Assembly: GCA_026545225.1 (NCBI GenBank)
Contig: CM048848.1
Span: forward strand, 12,194,853 to 12,258,852
Direction: 5' to 3'
Source: Cornus controversa
Lineage: Eukaryota > Streptophyta > Magnoliopsida > Cornales > Cornaceae
Length of the DNA: 64,000 bases
Positions within the stretch are counted from its first letter, which is position 1. Every line of letters begins with the position of its first letter. This document shows positions 35,008 through 46,629 of this stretch, in pieces. The position numbers were made by a program, and so were the translations under genes. Under the pieces are notes generated by a model. It was not told where the DNA came from and ran no database searches. It saw only the letters and a list, made by a program, of their open reading frames with translations.

Positions 35008-37570
35008 TGTAGAGACCGCGACCAAATTTGACTGCTTTTCAAAATTCTCATCATTTTCACTATAAATGCATTTCGAATGATGTTTTGGATGTTTTGAGAG
35101 TGGGAAACATGTTATGAGGTTTTTGAAACATTTGAAAAAGTTTGACTTTTTGGTTAAAAGGAGCTTCGGGATGAGATTTAATGAGTCTGGAAAAATTTTA
35201 GAAAATTTTATTTTTGATTATGAACAAAAAGAAATGTTTAGAGTGTTAAGGAAGTGATTTCGAGACTATTGGAGTTTTCAAAATTAAAAACGAAGGTAGG
35301 GAGGGTACGTTAAGTGGCCTGGGGGCAAATCGGTCACTTCGCGCCCCGAGGAGTGAGATAAATATCCCAAGATCTAAGATATTTCACTTTTACAGATTTG
35401 TTTCTCTCTTTAGCTCATCCACTTCATCTCTCTCCATTCTCTCTAAATTTTGGAGCACTTATGGTGTGATTTGGAGCTTCCCGAAGAAGGGGAGTACGTA
35501 GGGGACATCAAGGTCATTGGTTTGAACCGATCAAAGTATCCATTTCATGAAGTTAAAAAGGATGGAATTTTTAAAGTTGGCTTCCAAACTTGAGATTTGA
35601 GGTAGGGGTGTCTTCTCCTCCCTTTTCATCGATTCTCTAGGATCTTTTGTGATATATGGTAGTGTTAGTATAATTTAGGAAGATAGAAGGTCTTTTCTTG
35701 ATTCCTTTGATATTTAAATATGCTAATAACGTTCTTTGTATGATTTATGTGGTGTAGGAAAAGCATGTTAGTCCTATGCATGTTAAAAATTGAGTTTTGT
35801 TATATATATGAGATGTATGATGTAGGTGACTTGTATGAATGTTATACATGAAATATTGTGTGCTTAACATGGTAGTTATAACTTAATGGTGTTTTTCACA
35901 TGTTATTACCATTGGATAAGAATCATGAGGTTCATTAGGCTTACCTTGAATAATGACTTGAATTATGTGAACTTGAATACCATATGTTGAAAATACATCA
36001 AATGAGTGATTTTTTAGGTCAATGCAATTGATGATTATTGTGGGTCAAAATGCATGCAATGTGATGCATATGTTGTGATTGCCTAACATAGGTTGCTCTT
36101 GGTGGATAGTGGGATGATTGTCGAAAATAGAATGGGTATTAAGGAATTTGGACTATAAGAATGGATGCACACGAAAGGTGTGATGAGCTAATGTTTTCAA
36201 TTGGTGGAAAATGGACTCCTCTCCTTCAATTAGAAATTTTCAATTGATGAGGAATCGAAGTGACAATCTTATGATTGACGAGTGTCAACATGTGATAAAC
36301 ATGGTGGTTGTGGAAATATGGAACTATGAGGTTCAAAGGTTCTGTCGTGATACTCTAGAAATTGCAAGGTTAAGTGGTCGAATTAGTGGATTCATGTAGA
36401 GGATTGGTTGTGAACTTAAGCCATGGGTTATATGATTTGTGATTTTGCGTGGTTACACGTATACTTGCTATTTGTTATATTGTTACCTTGTTGATGACAT
36501 GAGTATTGACTATGCCATGTAGTATAGGGATGACATGAGGCATATCATGTAGCTCGGCGTCGAGTCGATGCTTAGGTGAGTTTGGTCATCTCAACTGAGC
36601 TACCGTTGTGCTCACCGCTTTCCCCCAAATATCTTTTAGGTTATACGTCAAGGATAGATTGAAAGGACTCAATAGTCATTTGTGGGTGTTTGGAGTGCAT
36701 TGGACACTTAGACGAATTTTATGGTTTGAGTATAAACCATATATGTATCGTGTTGTGGACTATGTTTGGTTATCCATGCTGACTTGCATGGTGATTTATG
36801 TTGTAATTATGTTTAAATTATATTGCTATGTTCTAGCTTCACATGTAATGACTGTATATGAATCATATGTGACCCTTTTGATTATGAAAGGATGAATGTT
36901 GGTTTTAAGTCCAATATGTACAATATTCTTATATATGGATGCTTAGAGATGTGAATTTACATTTAGATTATGATCATGAGTATGATTTAATACATGTGAA
37001 TGATGCATGATCCTTTTCTGTATGATTTTAGAGTTGTATAAACTGGTTATGATGATAGGAAGGACTTAAAATGCCAAGAATGGCCAAGTGTTGAGCTACA
37101 TGATTTTCTGTAGGTGTATCAATCTGGGCACTTCAATGCATCGAAATGCCCACTTCGATGCATTGATCTATCGATGTATCAAAATGGCAGGAATGATGCA
37201 TCGAAAAACCTGCAGGATTTTGAGAAACCAAAAGTTTCGAGAGTTTTTCTTGGACGATACTTGTGCGATGCATTGTAAGATCAATGTATCAAAATCATCA
37301 TTTCAATGCATCGAACCTACGATGCATCGAAACCTATATGTTGATGGATTGAAATGCATGCCAGGCTGAAATGTTAAAATGCCTTGGAACGGACATGGGG
37401 CGTTATGTATTGACCCCAATGAGACGTGTTGAGTTTGTAACGTACGGTTGGATGTACGTGCACACGATTTAAACTCCGCATTGAGATTGATGATGAGATT
37501 AGTGAGGAAATTGATTAAGTGACAACACAGTCACCCTTGGTTTTTGAGGAACGAAAATCTAGGCGTGACA
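35008..37570 (+). repeat. LTR B (Tekay-like), 2.56 kb
   Basis: Starts TGTAGAGACCGCGACC and ends CTAGGCGTGACA. Shares with LTRs A, C and D2 (62008) the box TTGAGGTAGGGGTGTC and, near 35300-35390, the GGGTACGTTAAGTGGCC box. A dyad-word block lies at 37125-37345, about 225-445 bp from the LTR end. Confidence 0.8.
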
Positions 37571-39150
37571 ACATGATATTGGAGCTTAACTGGGTTTGAA
37601 TACCTAGGGACGACAGGAAAAGGCTGAACTACGTTTTGATGTTTGAAAGGATTTAAGGATCTGAACATTAGGTTCAAAAACCTAAAGATGAAGGGTGAAG
37701 TCCAATCACATGTTAGATTGGGATTGTGTATTGACCTATAGCTCATTTAATTATTGTCGACGAAGGGTGAGAATTTGATGTGTATTTATTTGAGGTTAAA
37801 AACTTTGACTTGAGATTTGTATTGGATATACTTATGTAGTGTCATATGGAATATGATTTGATGCTTACATGTTTAGAATAAACATACTGTTTTGGATGAA
37901 ATGGCTTGAGATTTAAGTGTCTTCGTGTTGTTAGAGGGGCAGATACAGTCCCTATGAATGGAGGACAAGTTATACGTGATATGGTTGCAACCATATGGCA
38001 GATTGCTAGGAAAACACAAAAGGAGACTCAGGCTTGACCTAGAGTAGCTCCTCGTAGGATCGATGATGTTGACATTGGGGCATGTCAGGAAGTATAATCC
38101 GCCAATGTACGCCAGAGGGTCTGACCCTATGGTGGCTGAGAATTAGCTTGATGAGATGGTCAAACTCCTTATCGCACTTGAGGTAGAGGAGAACTTGAAG
38201 GTGAAAATGGGCACCCATTATCATAAGGGTAAGGCCAAGCGTTGGTGAAAGTCTATTAGGAACTGCCATGACATTGAGGTGATGGATTAGAATACGTTTG
38301 AAGGATTATTCATAGAGAAGTATTTCCCAATAATAGTGAAGGATAACTTGAGGCAAGAGTTCTATGATTTGCTTCAAGGGATATGACAGTTATAGAATAT
38401 GAGATCAAGTTTACATCATTGGCTCGTTTTGCACTAGAGGTGATTCCTACTGAGGAATTTAAGGTGAAGAAGTTCGTGAGAGGTCTCCGGACCTCCATAA
38501 GGGATATCATTACAATTTCGGGGCTAACAAGCTATGCTGTCATGGTAGAAAGATCACTAATAACAGAAGAGCTTGGTAATGACAATCAGAGGGTACAAGA
38601 TGAGGAAATGCGTGTTTTTCCTAAGAGTCAGCCAAAAAAGAAATAGAAAAGGGGCCCTTATTGATCTGTAGGATCAGTGGGATAGTAGATGACACATTCA
38701 GTGCCTACGACTTCCAACTCAGTATGGTCGATTGGGTCAAGGAGAGTGTGTCATCATTGTCAGCAACTGGGTCACTATAGGTCTGAATGTCCCAGCATAC
38801 ATTTGGCACCAGTAGATGAGCAGGTTTGTTACCACTATTATCAGACTGGTCATATAAAAGTGGATTGTCCTCAAGGACAGGGTGTATAGGGTAGGACAAA
38901 GTCTTTTAACTACACCAATCAGTTTTTGGTGAGTCAGATTAACTCGGTGGTAATGCCGCCACCCCTGCCAGTGCAGTCTGCTTTGCGAGCAAGTATGAGG
39001 AACCTTTCGAGTGGTTCAGGATAGTAGTTTAGGTATCAGAGGATTGGTCCACAGTGATTGAGGTATATCAATGATTTCTTGTTATGAGCTATAACGATAA
39101 GTTATACAAGTATATTAAGTTGCATATCATGAGTTTGTGTTATGTGAGTT
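35008..39150 (+). mobile_element. Tekay-like Gypsy element, LTR and gag part, broken
   Basis: Fossil on the plus strand: LTR 35008-37570, a diverged primer-site region beginning at 37571, and gag about 37955-38890. Gag shows the same layout as the element at 31265-34979 (VIRDMVATIWQIARKTQKET, later IKFTSLARFALEVIPTEEF) and two zinc-knuckle-like motifs, CHHCQQLGHYRSECP and CYHYYQTGHIKVDCP. It is interrupted by the insertion at 39156-45379 and probably continues in diverged form to about 46070. It is broken, with many disruptions. Confidence 0.7.
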
Positions 39151-39155
39151 ATGTT

Positions 39156-39811
39156 TGTACACATAAATTTCGTGTCCAAAAATCTAAGAACGAAAATTAG
39201 TGACAAATAAACAATTTTTATTGATTCAAGAAAAAGGGTACAATCCTCTGTGAATCTTTACGAAATAAAGATAATTCCTCTGATTCGATCTCCTTAGTGA
39301 TTTGGCTTCAAGGGCTGCTAGAGCTTGATCTTGATTTGGATTGAAATTTTGGTGAAGAACGGCACGTGGATGATGTGCTTGTTGTTCTTCTACTTCAGGG
39401 TTTAGATACTTTGGAGCTTTGGATCTTGAGTGAAGAGTTCCGCAGAGCTTCAGCTTTTTCTGAGAGTCTTCTGGTCCCTTTTCTCCCACCTCTGGACCTT
39501 TATTTATAGGCTCACCGGAGGGGTAGATTTGTAACTTTCTTTTCCTTTAATAATTATCCTATAATTATCTTTTATGATAATTTTGATAATTATCCAATAT
39601 ATATATATATATATATATAATTATCCATTAGACCCATTTTCAAGTGGGCTTTGATTTCTTAGACAATTTAGACCAACCCATAACTCATTTATTTGTGGTG
39701 GGTCTGGGTTTCAAATTATCTGACTTATTGGGCCACATTTCAAAGTGGGCTAAAATGAAAATAAACCCAAATTGTATTTTGGGTTCATCATGTAATTTTT
39801 TAATGTCTACA
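39156..39811 (-). repeat. 3' LTR of the 39156-45379 element
   Basis: 656 bp, TGTAGACATTAAAA to ATTTATGTGTACA on the minus strand. TATA box TATAAATAA at 39500-39508 (reverse strand), and a TA run near 39597-39619 that is longer than in the other LTR. Confidence 0.9.
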
Positions 39812-39959
39812 AATTGCCCCCACTTTAAGTTTCGCGTCATGTTGAGTTTGTCACGTATTTAAAGCGGGACTTGAAGTATTTATATTTCGCTTTTTTTGTT
39901 GTGCGAAAATTCAACTGCAAAAAGGATGTCTTCTTTGTCAAGTTGAATCAAAGACGTGA

Positions 39960-40125
39960 GGTTCCTATTGCCAATAGAATTTTTTTTTTCTGGTCCAAGT
40001 GGAATTGAAGACTTGAGAATCCTATTGCAAATAGAATTTTTTTTTCCTTATCCAATTTCAAATAGAATTTGCTGTTTTTCATATTCAAACGAAATTGGAG
40101 TCTTGAAAATCCTATGTCAAATAGG
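39960..40125 (-). repeat. Tandem units of about 60 bp, counterpart of 20455-20740
   Basis: Units of AATTGAAGACTTGAGAATCC, TATTGCAAATAGAATTTTTT, the reverse complement of the units in the older relative. Confidence 0.75.
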
Positions 40126-40230
40126 ATTAACTCACCACTATATATATGTGACTTATGCTTGAGACTCTTCACATCAGAGATAATTGAAGGAAATCTTCTG
40201 AACTCTTGAACTCTTGTAACGGTACGCTCT

Positions 40231-41000
40231 TCTCTTCTTCTTTTTTTTTTTTTTTTTCCTGTTTTATCCTTTTTTTTTTGTTGCTGCCTTCTGTTATATA
40301 TTCTGTCTTTTTTTTTCCTTGCACGGCTGTTTCCTTTTTTTTTTCTCCTCTTCCAGCGCCTGTATTTTTTTCCCTTTTTTTTTTCTCTTTTTTTTCTTCT
40401 TTCCTTTCTTCTTCTCTTCCAGGCTGCTGCTTCTTTTTTTTTCTTCTTCTTTCTTTCTTTCTTCTTCTCTTCCAGGCACACGTCTTTTTTTCTTTTTTTT
40501 TTCTCTTTTTCTTCTTCTTTCTTTCTTTTTTTTTTTTTTCAGGCACGTTTGTTTTTCTTTTTTTTTTTTTCCTTCCACGCCACTTTTTTTTTTCTTCTTC
40601 TTTCTTTTCTTCTCTTCTTTCTTTCTTTTTTTTTCTTTTTCCTTTTTTTTTCTTCTTCTCTTCATGTACATGTTTTTTTCTTTTTTTTTTTCTTCTTCTT
40701 CTTCTTCTTTCTTTTCTTCTCTTCTTCAGCTGCCACCTCATCCCTTTTTTTTCTTCTTTCTTTTCTTTCTCCAACTGCCACCTCCTCTTTTTTTTTTCCT
40801 TTTTCTTTTTTTTTTCTTCTTTCTTTTCTTCTTCTCTTCTTTCTTCTTCTCCTACTGCCGCTATAATTTCTTTTTTTTTTTTCTTTTTTTTCCCTCCTTT
40901 TTTCTCCAGGCGTTGGAATTTTTTTTTTCTTTTCTTTTTTTTTTCTTCTTCTCTTCTATGCACCAGTGTTTTTTCCTTCTCTTCTTTTTTCCTTTGACGT
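40231..41000. repeat. Very long polypyrimidine (reverse: polypurine) tract
   Basis: About 770 bp of almost pure T/C on the plus strand, in irregular units of TTCTTCTTTCTTTC, TTCTTCTCTTCCAGGC and T-runs of 8-17. On the element's own sense strand it is A/G-rich. It gives long open frames of Phe/Ser or Lys/Arg that have no protein meaning. Confidence 0.95.
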
Positions 41001-41403
41001 GAAAAAAAAAAATAAAGTTTCTTTTTTGTTGCTTAGAAGATTTGAACACAAGATCTCATGAGAAGACATTATAGCACCACACCATTTCTACTACACAATT
41101 TTTTTCTATTATAAACCCTTAGAATATAATATAACAAACACCTGAACTTTGAAAAACACATTTTTTTTAACAACTTTGCCTTCCATGATCACTATTAACC
41201 AACTCTTTTTTTTTAGACCAATTTTTGCTTGTGGGCTCCACTCAAATTTTGTATTGTCTCTGGAACATCGTACAGATCCATTGAACTTACTGAAGAAGAC
41301 AACTTTATGTCAGTTATTCAACTCTTCTCTTGTAAGTTTCAAATTTTTTTTTCAATTCTTGCAGGTCAAATTGTCTTTCTCAGAATATGGAGTTCCAGAT
41401 GCC

Positions 41404-41892
41404 ATTCATTAGTCCCTTCGGGGTCCCTTAGTGCACTTCAGTGTCACTTTTATTGTACTTCGGGGTCCATTAGTGCACTTTGGTGTCACTTTTTCGTCCC
41501 TTCGGGGTCCCTTAGTGCACTTCGGTGTCACTTTTATTGTCCCTTCGGGGTCCCTTGGGGCACTTCGGTGTCACTTTTTTGTCCCTTCGGGGTCCCTTGG
41601 TGCACTTCGGTGTCACTTTTTCGTCCCTTCGGGGTCCCTTGGTGCATTTTGGTATCACTTTTATTGTCCCTTCGGGGTCCCTTGGGGCACTTCGGTGTCA
41701 CTTTTTCGTCCCTTTGGGGTCCCTTGGTGCACTTCGGTGTCACTTTTATTGTCCCTTCGGGGTCCCTTGGTGCACTTCGGTGTCACTTTTTCGTCCCTTC
41801 GGGGTCCCTTGGTGCACTTCGATGTCATTTTTATTGTCCCTTCGGGGTCCCTTGGTGCACTTCGGTGTCACTTTTTTGTCCCTTTGGGATCA
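41404..41892. repeat. 43-bp minisatellite, about 11 units
   Basis: Unit: GTCCCTTCGGGGTCCCTTGG, TGCACTTCGGTGTCACTTTT, with T-run length varying from unit to unit. It is absent from the older relative at 12389-21908. Confidence 0.95.
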
Positions 41893-42001
41893 GGCCAAGT
41901 CACCACGATGCAGTAGACATCCGTCAATATCTCGGCGGCAAGTCAGGTCACCCAACTCTTCTCTTGCAAGCTTCAATTTTTTTTTTACTCATATCCAAGA
42001 G

Positions 42002-42250
42002 TGATTATTTTTTTTCATGCAGACAGTTTATACTCATGTCATGAGTGTTTTTTTTTTGGTAGACAGTTTATACTCGTGTTAAGGAGTGTCATCTTTTTTT
42101 TTTTTTGGTAGACAGTTTATACTCGTGTCAAGGAATGTCATCTTTGTTTTTTGGTAGACAGTTTATACTTGTGTCAAGGAATGTTTATTTATTTTATTTT
42201 TTTTGTAGACAATTTATACTCGTGTCATAGAGTATCATCGACAGTTTAGG
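42002..42250 (-). repeat. Tandem units of about 45 bp, counterpart of 20003-20160
   Basis: Five units of GACAGTTTATACTCGTGTCA plus a T-run on the plus strand, the reverse complement of the unit in the older relative. Confidence 0.85.
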
Positions 42251-42279
42251 CTCGTATTGGGGAGCACTTTTAGCTTTAA

Positions 42280-44734
42280 TTAATTTTTAGCTTTGCAAGA
42301 CTCAGGAGACAGTCCAAGCTTGTGTTGAAAGGTGTGAATCAGCTCGGCGTCAGTTTGAAGATTTTCTTCTTGTTTTATTTCTTCATTATACTCTTCTCGT
42401 ACTTGAGAAGAAACATCATCTTCGAACTTGTCTCCCCACCCAAAAGGAAGAGGTATTTCATTCGTCGTGGTCCATGCAGGAGGATTGAACCTCACCCAAT
42501 ATGTTTTTATTCCGTTATGAGATTCGATCTAGACAGCATCTTCGGGCTCTGGTCCCCACACTTTTCCTTTTTCTAGTCTTTTAATTTTTTGACCCTTTCG
42601 TTCCATCTGGGATTGTAAACAATTTTGTTCTTGTTCCTCACTTTCTTCTTTGAGACCTTCGTTTCATTGATTGTTAGAGGCAGTTCGAGAAAGTGACTCT
42701 TGAGACATCACTCGTGTGTTTCTGGGCAATGATTCTTGCGAGATCTTTTTATAATCATTCCCTCCTTGAGCATTCTTCTTTGGCCTCCAAGCAAGCACAG
42801 TATTTTGAACTCTCCTACTTGAAGTTGTTTGAGTGAAATTTGATTGATTATTCCGATACCGCATCTTCAACACAAATCCTCGAGATTCGTCATTTTGGTT
42901 ATGCTTTTGTTTTTCTTGTTTCCTTCTTGGCACTTCATTCTTATTTTCGGATTTGATAAAATGTGTAGGCCTTTTTAAAAGACAGTCGTGAATCTTGCCC
43001 CCATGCCAAGGATATTTCATGTGAGAGGGCTGGGAATGAGTCTTGTATGGAAGGTTTGCCCCCTGTCCGTTCAGTCATCTATCAAGGTTTTTTTGACTTA
43101 ATGTTTTATTTAATCAAGAACTATCAGATGAAGTCACGGAAGGAACACGATGTGTTTTTTGATACAGGTCGTTAGAGACGATACTTGTAACATAAGATGT
43201 ATTTATTTCATTGTCCGAGTTAGGAAGTATTTTGTCTTCCTCTTCATCTTCAGACTCAACCTCTTCATCTTTAAGACAGTTATTAGACAAATTAGGAGAG
43301 GCAAAAGCCTTTGCACCACGACTTGTTATGCTGAGTTCCATATCATAGGCACGAGTAACCAATTCTTCAAATGTACGAGGCTTGATTCCTTGTAGAATGT
43401 AAAGAAGCTCCCAGTGCATGCCTTGCATACACATTTCGACTGCTGATACTTCAGAAAGACAGTCTTTGCAATCAAGACTTAGAGCTCGCCAACGGCTGAT
43501 ATAGTCGACCACAAGCTCGTCCTTAATTTGTTTCGTGCTAGTGAGTTCTAGCATGCTTATTATTCTACGAGTACTGTAGAAGCGGTTAAGAAACTCTCGC
43601 TCCATCTGCTCCCAACAGTCAATACTTCTAGCTTTGAGGTCCGTGTACCAATCAAATGCATTCTCTTTGAGGGAACGAACAAATTGCTTGACCAAGAGAT
43701 CCTCTTCGGTGCCAGCGTTATTGCAGGTCTCCACAAAGTGTGCAATATGTTGTTTGGGATTGCCTCTTCCATCAAATTGTTAGAACTTTGGCGGTTGATA
43801 TCCCACTGGCGTCTTTAAGGTGTGAATTCTTTCGGTGTAGGGTTTTGAGTACACAAGAGTGCTTTGAGGGGCGCCGCCATACTGTGCTCGGATTGTGTTC
43901 GTTATTATATCTTGCAACTATTGGAGAGATAACAAAGCGACTGGGGAAGTAGGGTTAGTTTCATCAGCCATGTGTCTTGACGCAGATGTGTGATGACGCT
44001 CTTTTGATTGGGCACCTTGAAGAGAGGAATTTGAAGTATTCGCAGGCAAATGTGTTGACTTGTCAGGATTTTGGATTTCAAGCTTCCTCATTAGCGCGGC
44101 GATCTACAAGTCCTTCTCTTCAACAGTCTTTGTGAGGTTTTCAATTGCGCGCCATGACTACCAGTTGGTCTTCCACCGAGGTTGTTCCAGTCTTCATAAC
44201 TGCGACAACATTCGAATAGGAAAGACCTTGAGGGCTAACATTCTTTGAAGGGACCGATTGTTCTGAAATCTCAAGTAATAACTCTGAGAGTGAACCAACA
44301 CTAGAGTTGGTGTCAGAGACGGAGTGGGGTGAATGTGGTGGAGCCGACTTTTCTAAAACTACGCCAGAGTTCTTTGCCCCCTGAGGACCAATGGTGTTAA
44401 CATGTTTAGTTTTCACATCCATTGATTTAGCAGGATTGGTTTTCACCAAATCTTGCTGATTCTTGAGCGAAGCAATTGCTTTGGTCTTACTACGCGTCAT
44501 ACGACTTGCTGAGGTGCTGCTGGCACTTGACAGGTTCCTAGTGTTCTTGTCACTGCTTGCGGCAACTTTGGTGTTAGCCATTGCAACAGCAGTTTCTTTT
44601 GAGTTTTTCTTGTTTGTCGTCTGAACCTTGGTAGCACCCATAGATTCTGATGAACAGAGTTTTGGAGGGATGATGTAGGAGACAGAGATGAGAGGTAGAG
44701 ATGGTCCCATCGGGTGTGCCAGAAATTTGTACAC
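42280..44734 (-). pseudogene. Gag region of the gag-only LTR element (second copy), broken
   Basis: Fossil gag on the minus strand in the order: Ser/Thr-rich N-terminal part (44734-44141), gag core (43734-43114; IKDELVVDYISRWRALSLDC, MQGMHWELLYILQGIKPRTF), basic part (43020-42664) and C-terminal part (42495-42280). It is close to the plus-strand copy at 17602-19992 and better preserved. No zinc knuckle or protease is visible. Broken. Confidence 0.8.
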
Positions 44735-45379
44735 ACAAATTTCATGTCCAAAAATCTAGGAACGAAAATTAGTGACAAATAAACAATTTTTATTGATTCA
44801 AGAAAAAGGGTACAATCCTCTGTGAATCTTTACGAAATAAAGATAATTCCTCTGCTTCGATCTCCTTAGTGATTTGGTTTCAAGGGCTGCTAGAGCTTGA
44901 GCTTGATTTGGATTGAAACTTTGGTGAAGAATGGCACGTGGATGATGTGCTTGTTGTTCTTCTACTTTAGGGTTTAGATGCTTTGGAGCTTTGGATCTTG
45001 AGTGAAGAGTTCTGCAGAGCTTCAGCTTTTTCTGAGAGTCTTCTGGTCCCCCTTCTCCCACCTCTGGACCTTTATTTATAGGCTCAATGGAGGGGTAGAT
45101 TTGTAACTTTCTTTTCCTTTAATAATAATCCTATAATTATCTTTTATGATAATTTTGATAATTATCCAATATATATATATATATATAATTATCCATTAGA
45201 CCCATTTTCAAGTGGGCTTTGACTTCTTAGACAATTTAGACCAACCCATAACTCATTTATTTGTGGTGGGTCTGGGTTTCAAATTATCTGACTCATTGGG
45301 CCACATTTCAAAGTGGGCTAAACGAAAAATAAACCTAAATTGTATTTTGGGTTCATCATGTAATTTTTTAATGTCTACA
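44728..45379 (-). repeat. 5' LTR of the 39156-45379 element
   Basis: 652 bp. TATA box TATAAATAA at 45072-45080 on the reverse strand. An 87-codon frame downstream of the box is open in both LTRs, but nearly every base change between the copies alters a residue, so I do not call it a gene. Confidence 0.9.
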
Positions 45380-45384
45380 ATGTT

Positions 45385-46070
45385 ATGAGATTAATAAAAC
45401 ATGATGAGTTATATATGTTTGAAAATCATGCTTTTGGTTTAATCATAGTCGTTGTAACATGTCTTGTCTCTAGAATGTTTTAATGTACATTACATGTTTG
45501 ATTTTAGTATCCTCGTTTTGAGGATCTAATGAGTCAAACAGAGGTTTGAAATAAGTTGATTCATGAGACTTGAGATGAGTCAAACTGAGGTTTGAAATAA
45601 GTTGATTCACGAGACTTGAGATGAGTCAAACTGAGGTTTGAAATAAGTTGATTCACGAGGCTTGAGATGTGTGAGTTATACTAGGCTTAGGTTGTCTGAG
45701 CCTAGAGCTAGTGGGGAAGAGTTAAGATATCTTGATGTTTTTCATACAGAGATTTTTGAGAATGGATTAGAGTTGAGTATATTAGTCCTTGTACATGTTA
45801 GGGACTTAATATATGTAGTCCATTAGCTTTATGCCAGAATGGACAGTTGGTATCGAGAGTAAGAGGGACAGGAAGGCATGTAGTGGGGGTTGGACTATCG
45901 AAAAGAAACGGTTTGGCCAGTCATTTCTCTTCGATTAGTGTTTCTCTTACAATGAGTCAGGTCTAAGTACTTGTGAGATTAGTTCGATGAGTATTGGCAG
46001 ATAAGGGAATGAAATTTGAATGTTGTGAGTATAGCGAGTTTTACATAGGCTTGTTAGAAAGCTTAAAGGA
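45385..46070 (+). other. Probable diverged continuation of the Tekay-like element, with a 46-bp minisatellite
   Basis: Flanking sequence resumes after the target duplication. Three tandem units of 46 bp (ATGAGTCAAACTGAGGTTTG, AAATAAGTTGATTCACGAGA) lie at 45529-45672. Coding identity of the rest is not readable. Confidence 0.45.
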
Positions 46071-46379
46071 CTTAGGCATTGCATAGCCAATTGTACTTAT
46101 ATGTTTGTAAATATTTTGCAGTTAATGGCATGCTTCTGTGTTCTGCCTTAAAAAGTTTTTCTTTTGAAGATAGATGTTCTATTTATTCTCCAGCTACGAA
46201 AATAAACCATGCATTAATTGGATGTTCACATTTCAAAGAGAATTTTAGGGTTTGCACTTGTATGTGTATCAGATTGACCATTATGCGGGGACTATCACCT
46301 AATTCTGTTTTTAATGGTTTATTTCTTTTGATGTCCATATAGCTCCATAATACTTGTTACATTTGCCATTTTTGAACAT

Positions 46380-46629
46380 GAATTGGGGTATCACTCTTTT
46401 CTAGTTGATAACTGAGCAGACCACCATTTTTGCATATTTTTGTAAGTTTAACAAGTGTGTTAAATCCAATGAGACTTCACTCGTCCAATAGACGTGTCTA
46501 GGGGTTTAAAAGGTTTGTTGCATTTGTTAAATGCAATAACGTTTTTCACAAAAGCGAAAGTAGAGTACTTATTTTATTTTATTTCTTTTTGTATTGCTAA
46601 GGGACTAGCAATATCTAAGTTTAGGGGTG
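46380..46629 (+). other. 3' end of an Athila/Tat-type element ahead of its LTR
   Basis: TTTGTTGCATTTGTTAAATG, TGTATTGCTAAGGGACTAGC and the polypurine region AAGTTTAGGGGTG match the 3' end at 61430-61577. So the LTR at 46630 is preceded by a 3' untranslated region and followed, beyond the SIRE piece, by Athila coding sequence. Confidence 0.65.

Larger units (their letters stand above)
39156..45379 (-). mobile_element. Gag-only Gypsy-type LTR element (TR-GAG-like), second copy, broken
   Basis: Fossil on the minus strand, 6224 bp, with target duplication ATGTT (39151-39155 and 45380-45384). The 5' LTR is 45379-44728 and the 3' LTR 39811-39156, differing by roughly 3-4% by eye, so it is younger than the relative at 12389-21908. 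The order matches that relative: primer-site region AATTTCTGGCACACCC, gag, 45-bp tandem units, a long purine tract, 60-bp units, polypurine tract (CTTAAAGTGGGGGCAATT) and 3' LTR. A 43-bp minisatellite is extra. No pol genes. It is broken, with few disruptions. It sits inside a Tekay-like element. Confidence 0.9.

Noticed and set aside
39226-39489. 87-codon frame open in both LTRs of the 39156-45379 element
   Set aside because: About nine residue changes for about ten base changes between the LTRs means no sign of protein-level constraint. It is probably a chance frame.
40169-40997. Long open frames of up to 264 codons on both strands
   Set aside because: They are poly-Lys/Glu or poly-Phe/Ser translations of the polypurine/polypyrimidine tract and overlap in several frames at once.
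41229-42044. Overlapping repetitive frames (GSLGALRCHF-type peptides)
   Set aside because: They are translations of the 43-bp minisatellite. Because 43 is not a multiple of three, the same peptides appear in all three frames.
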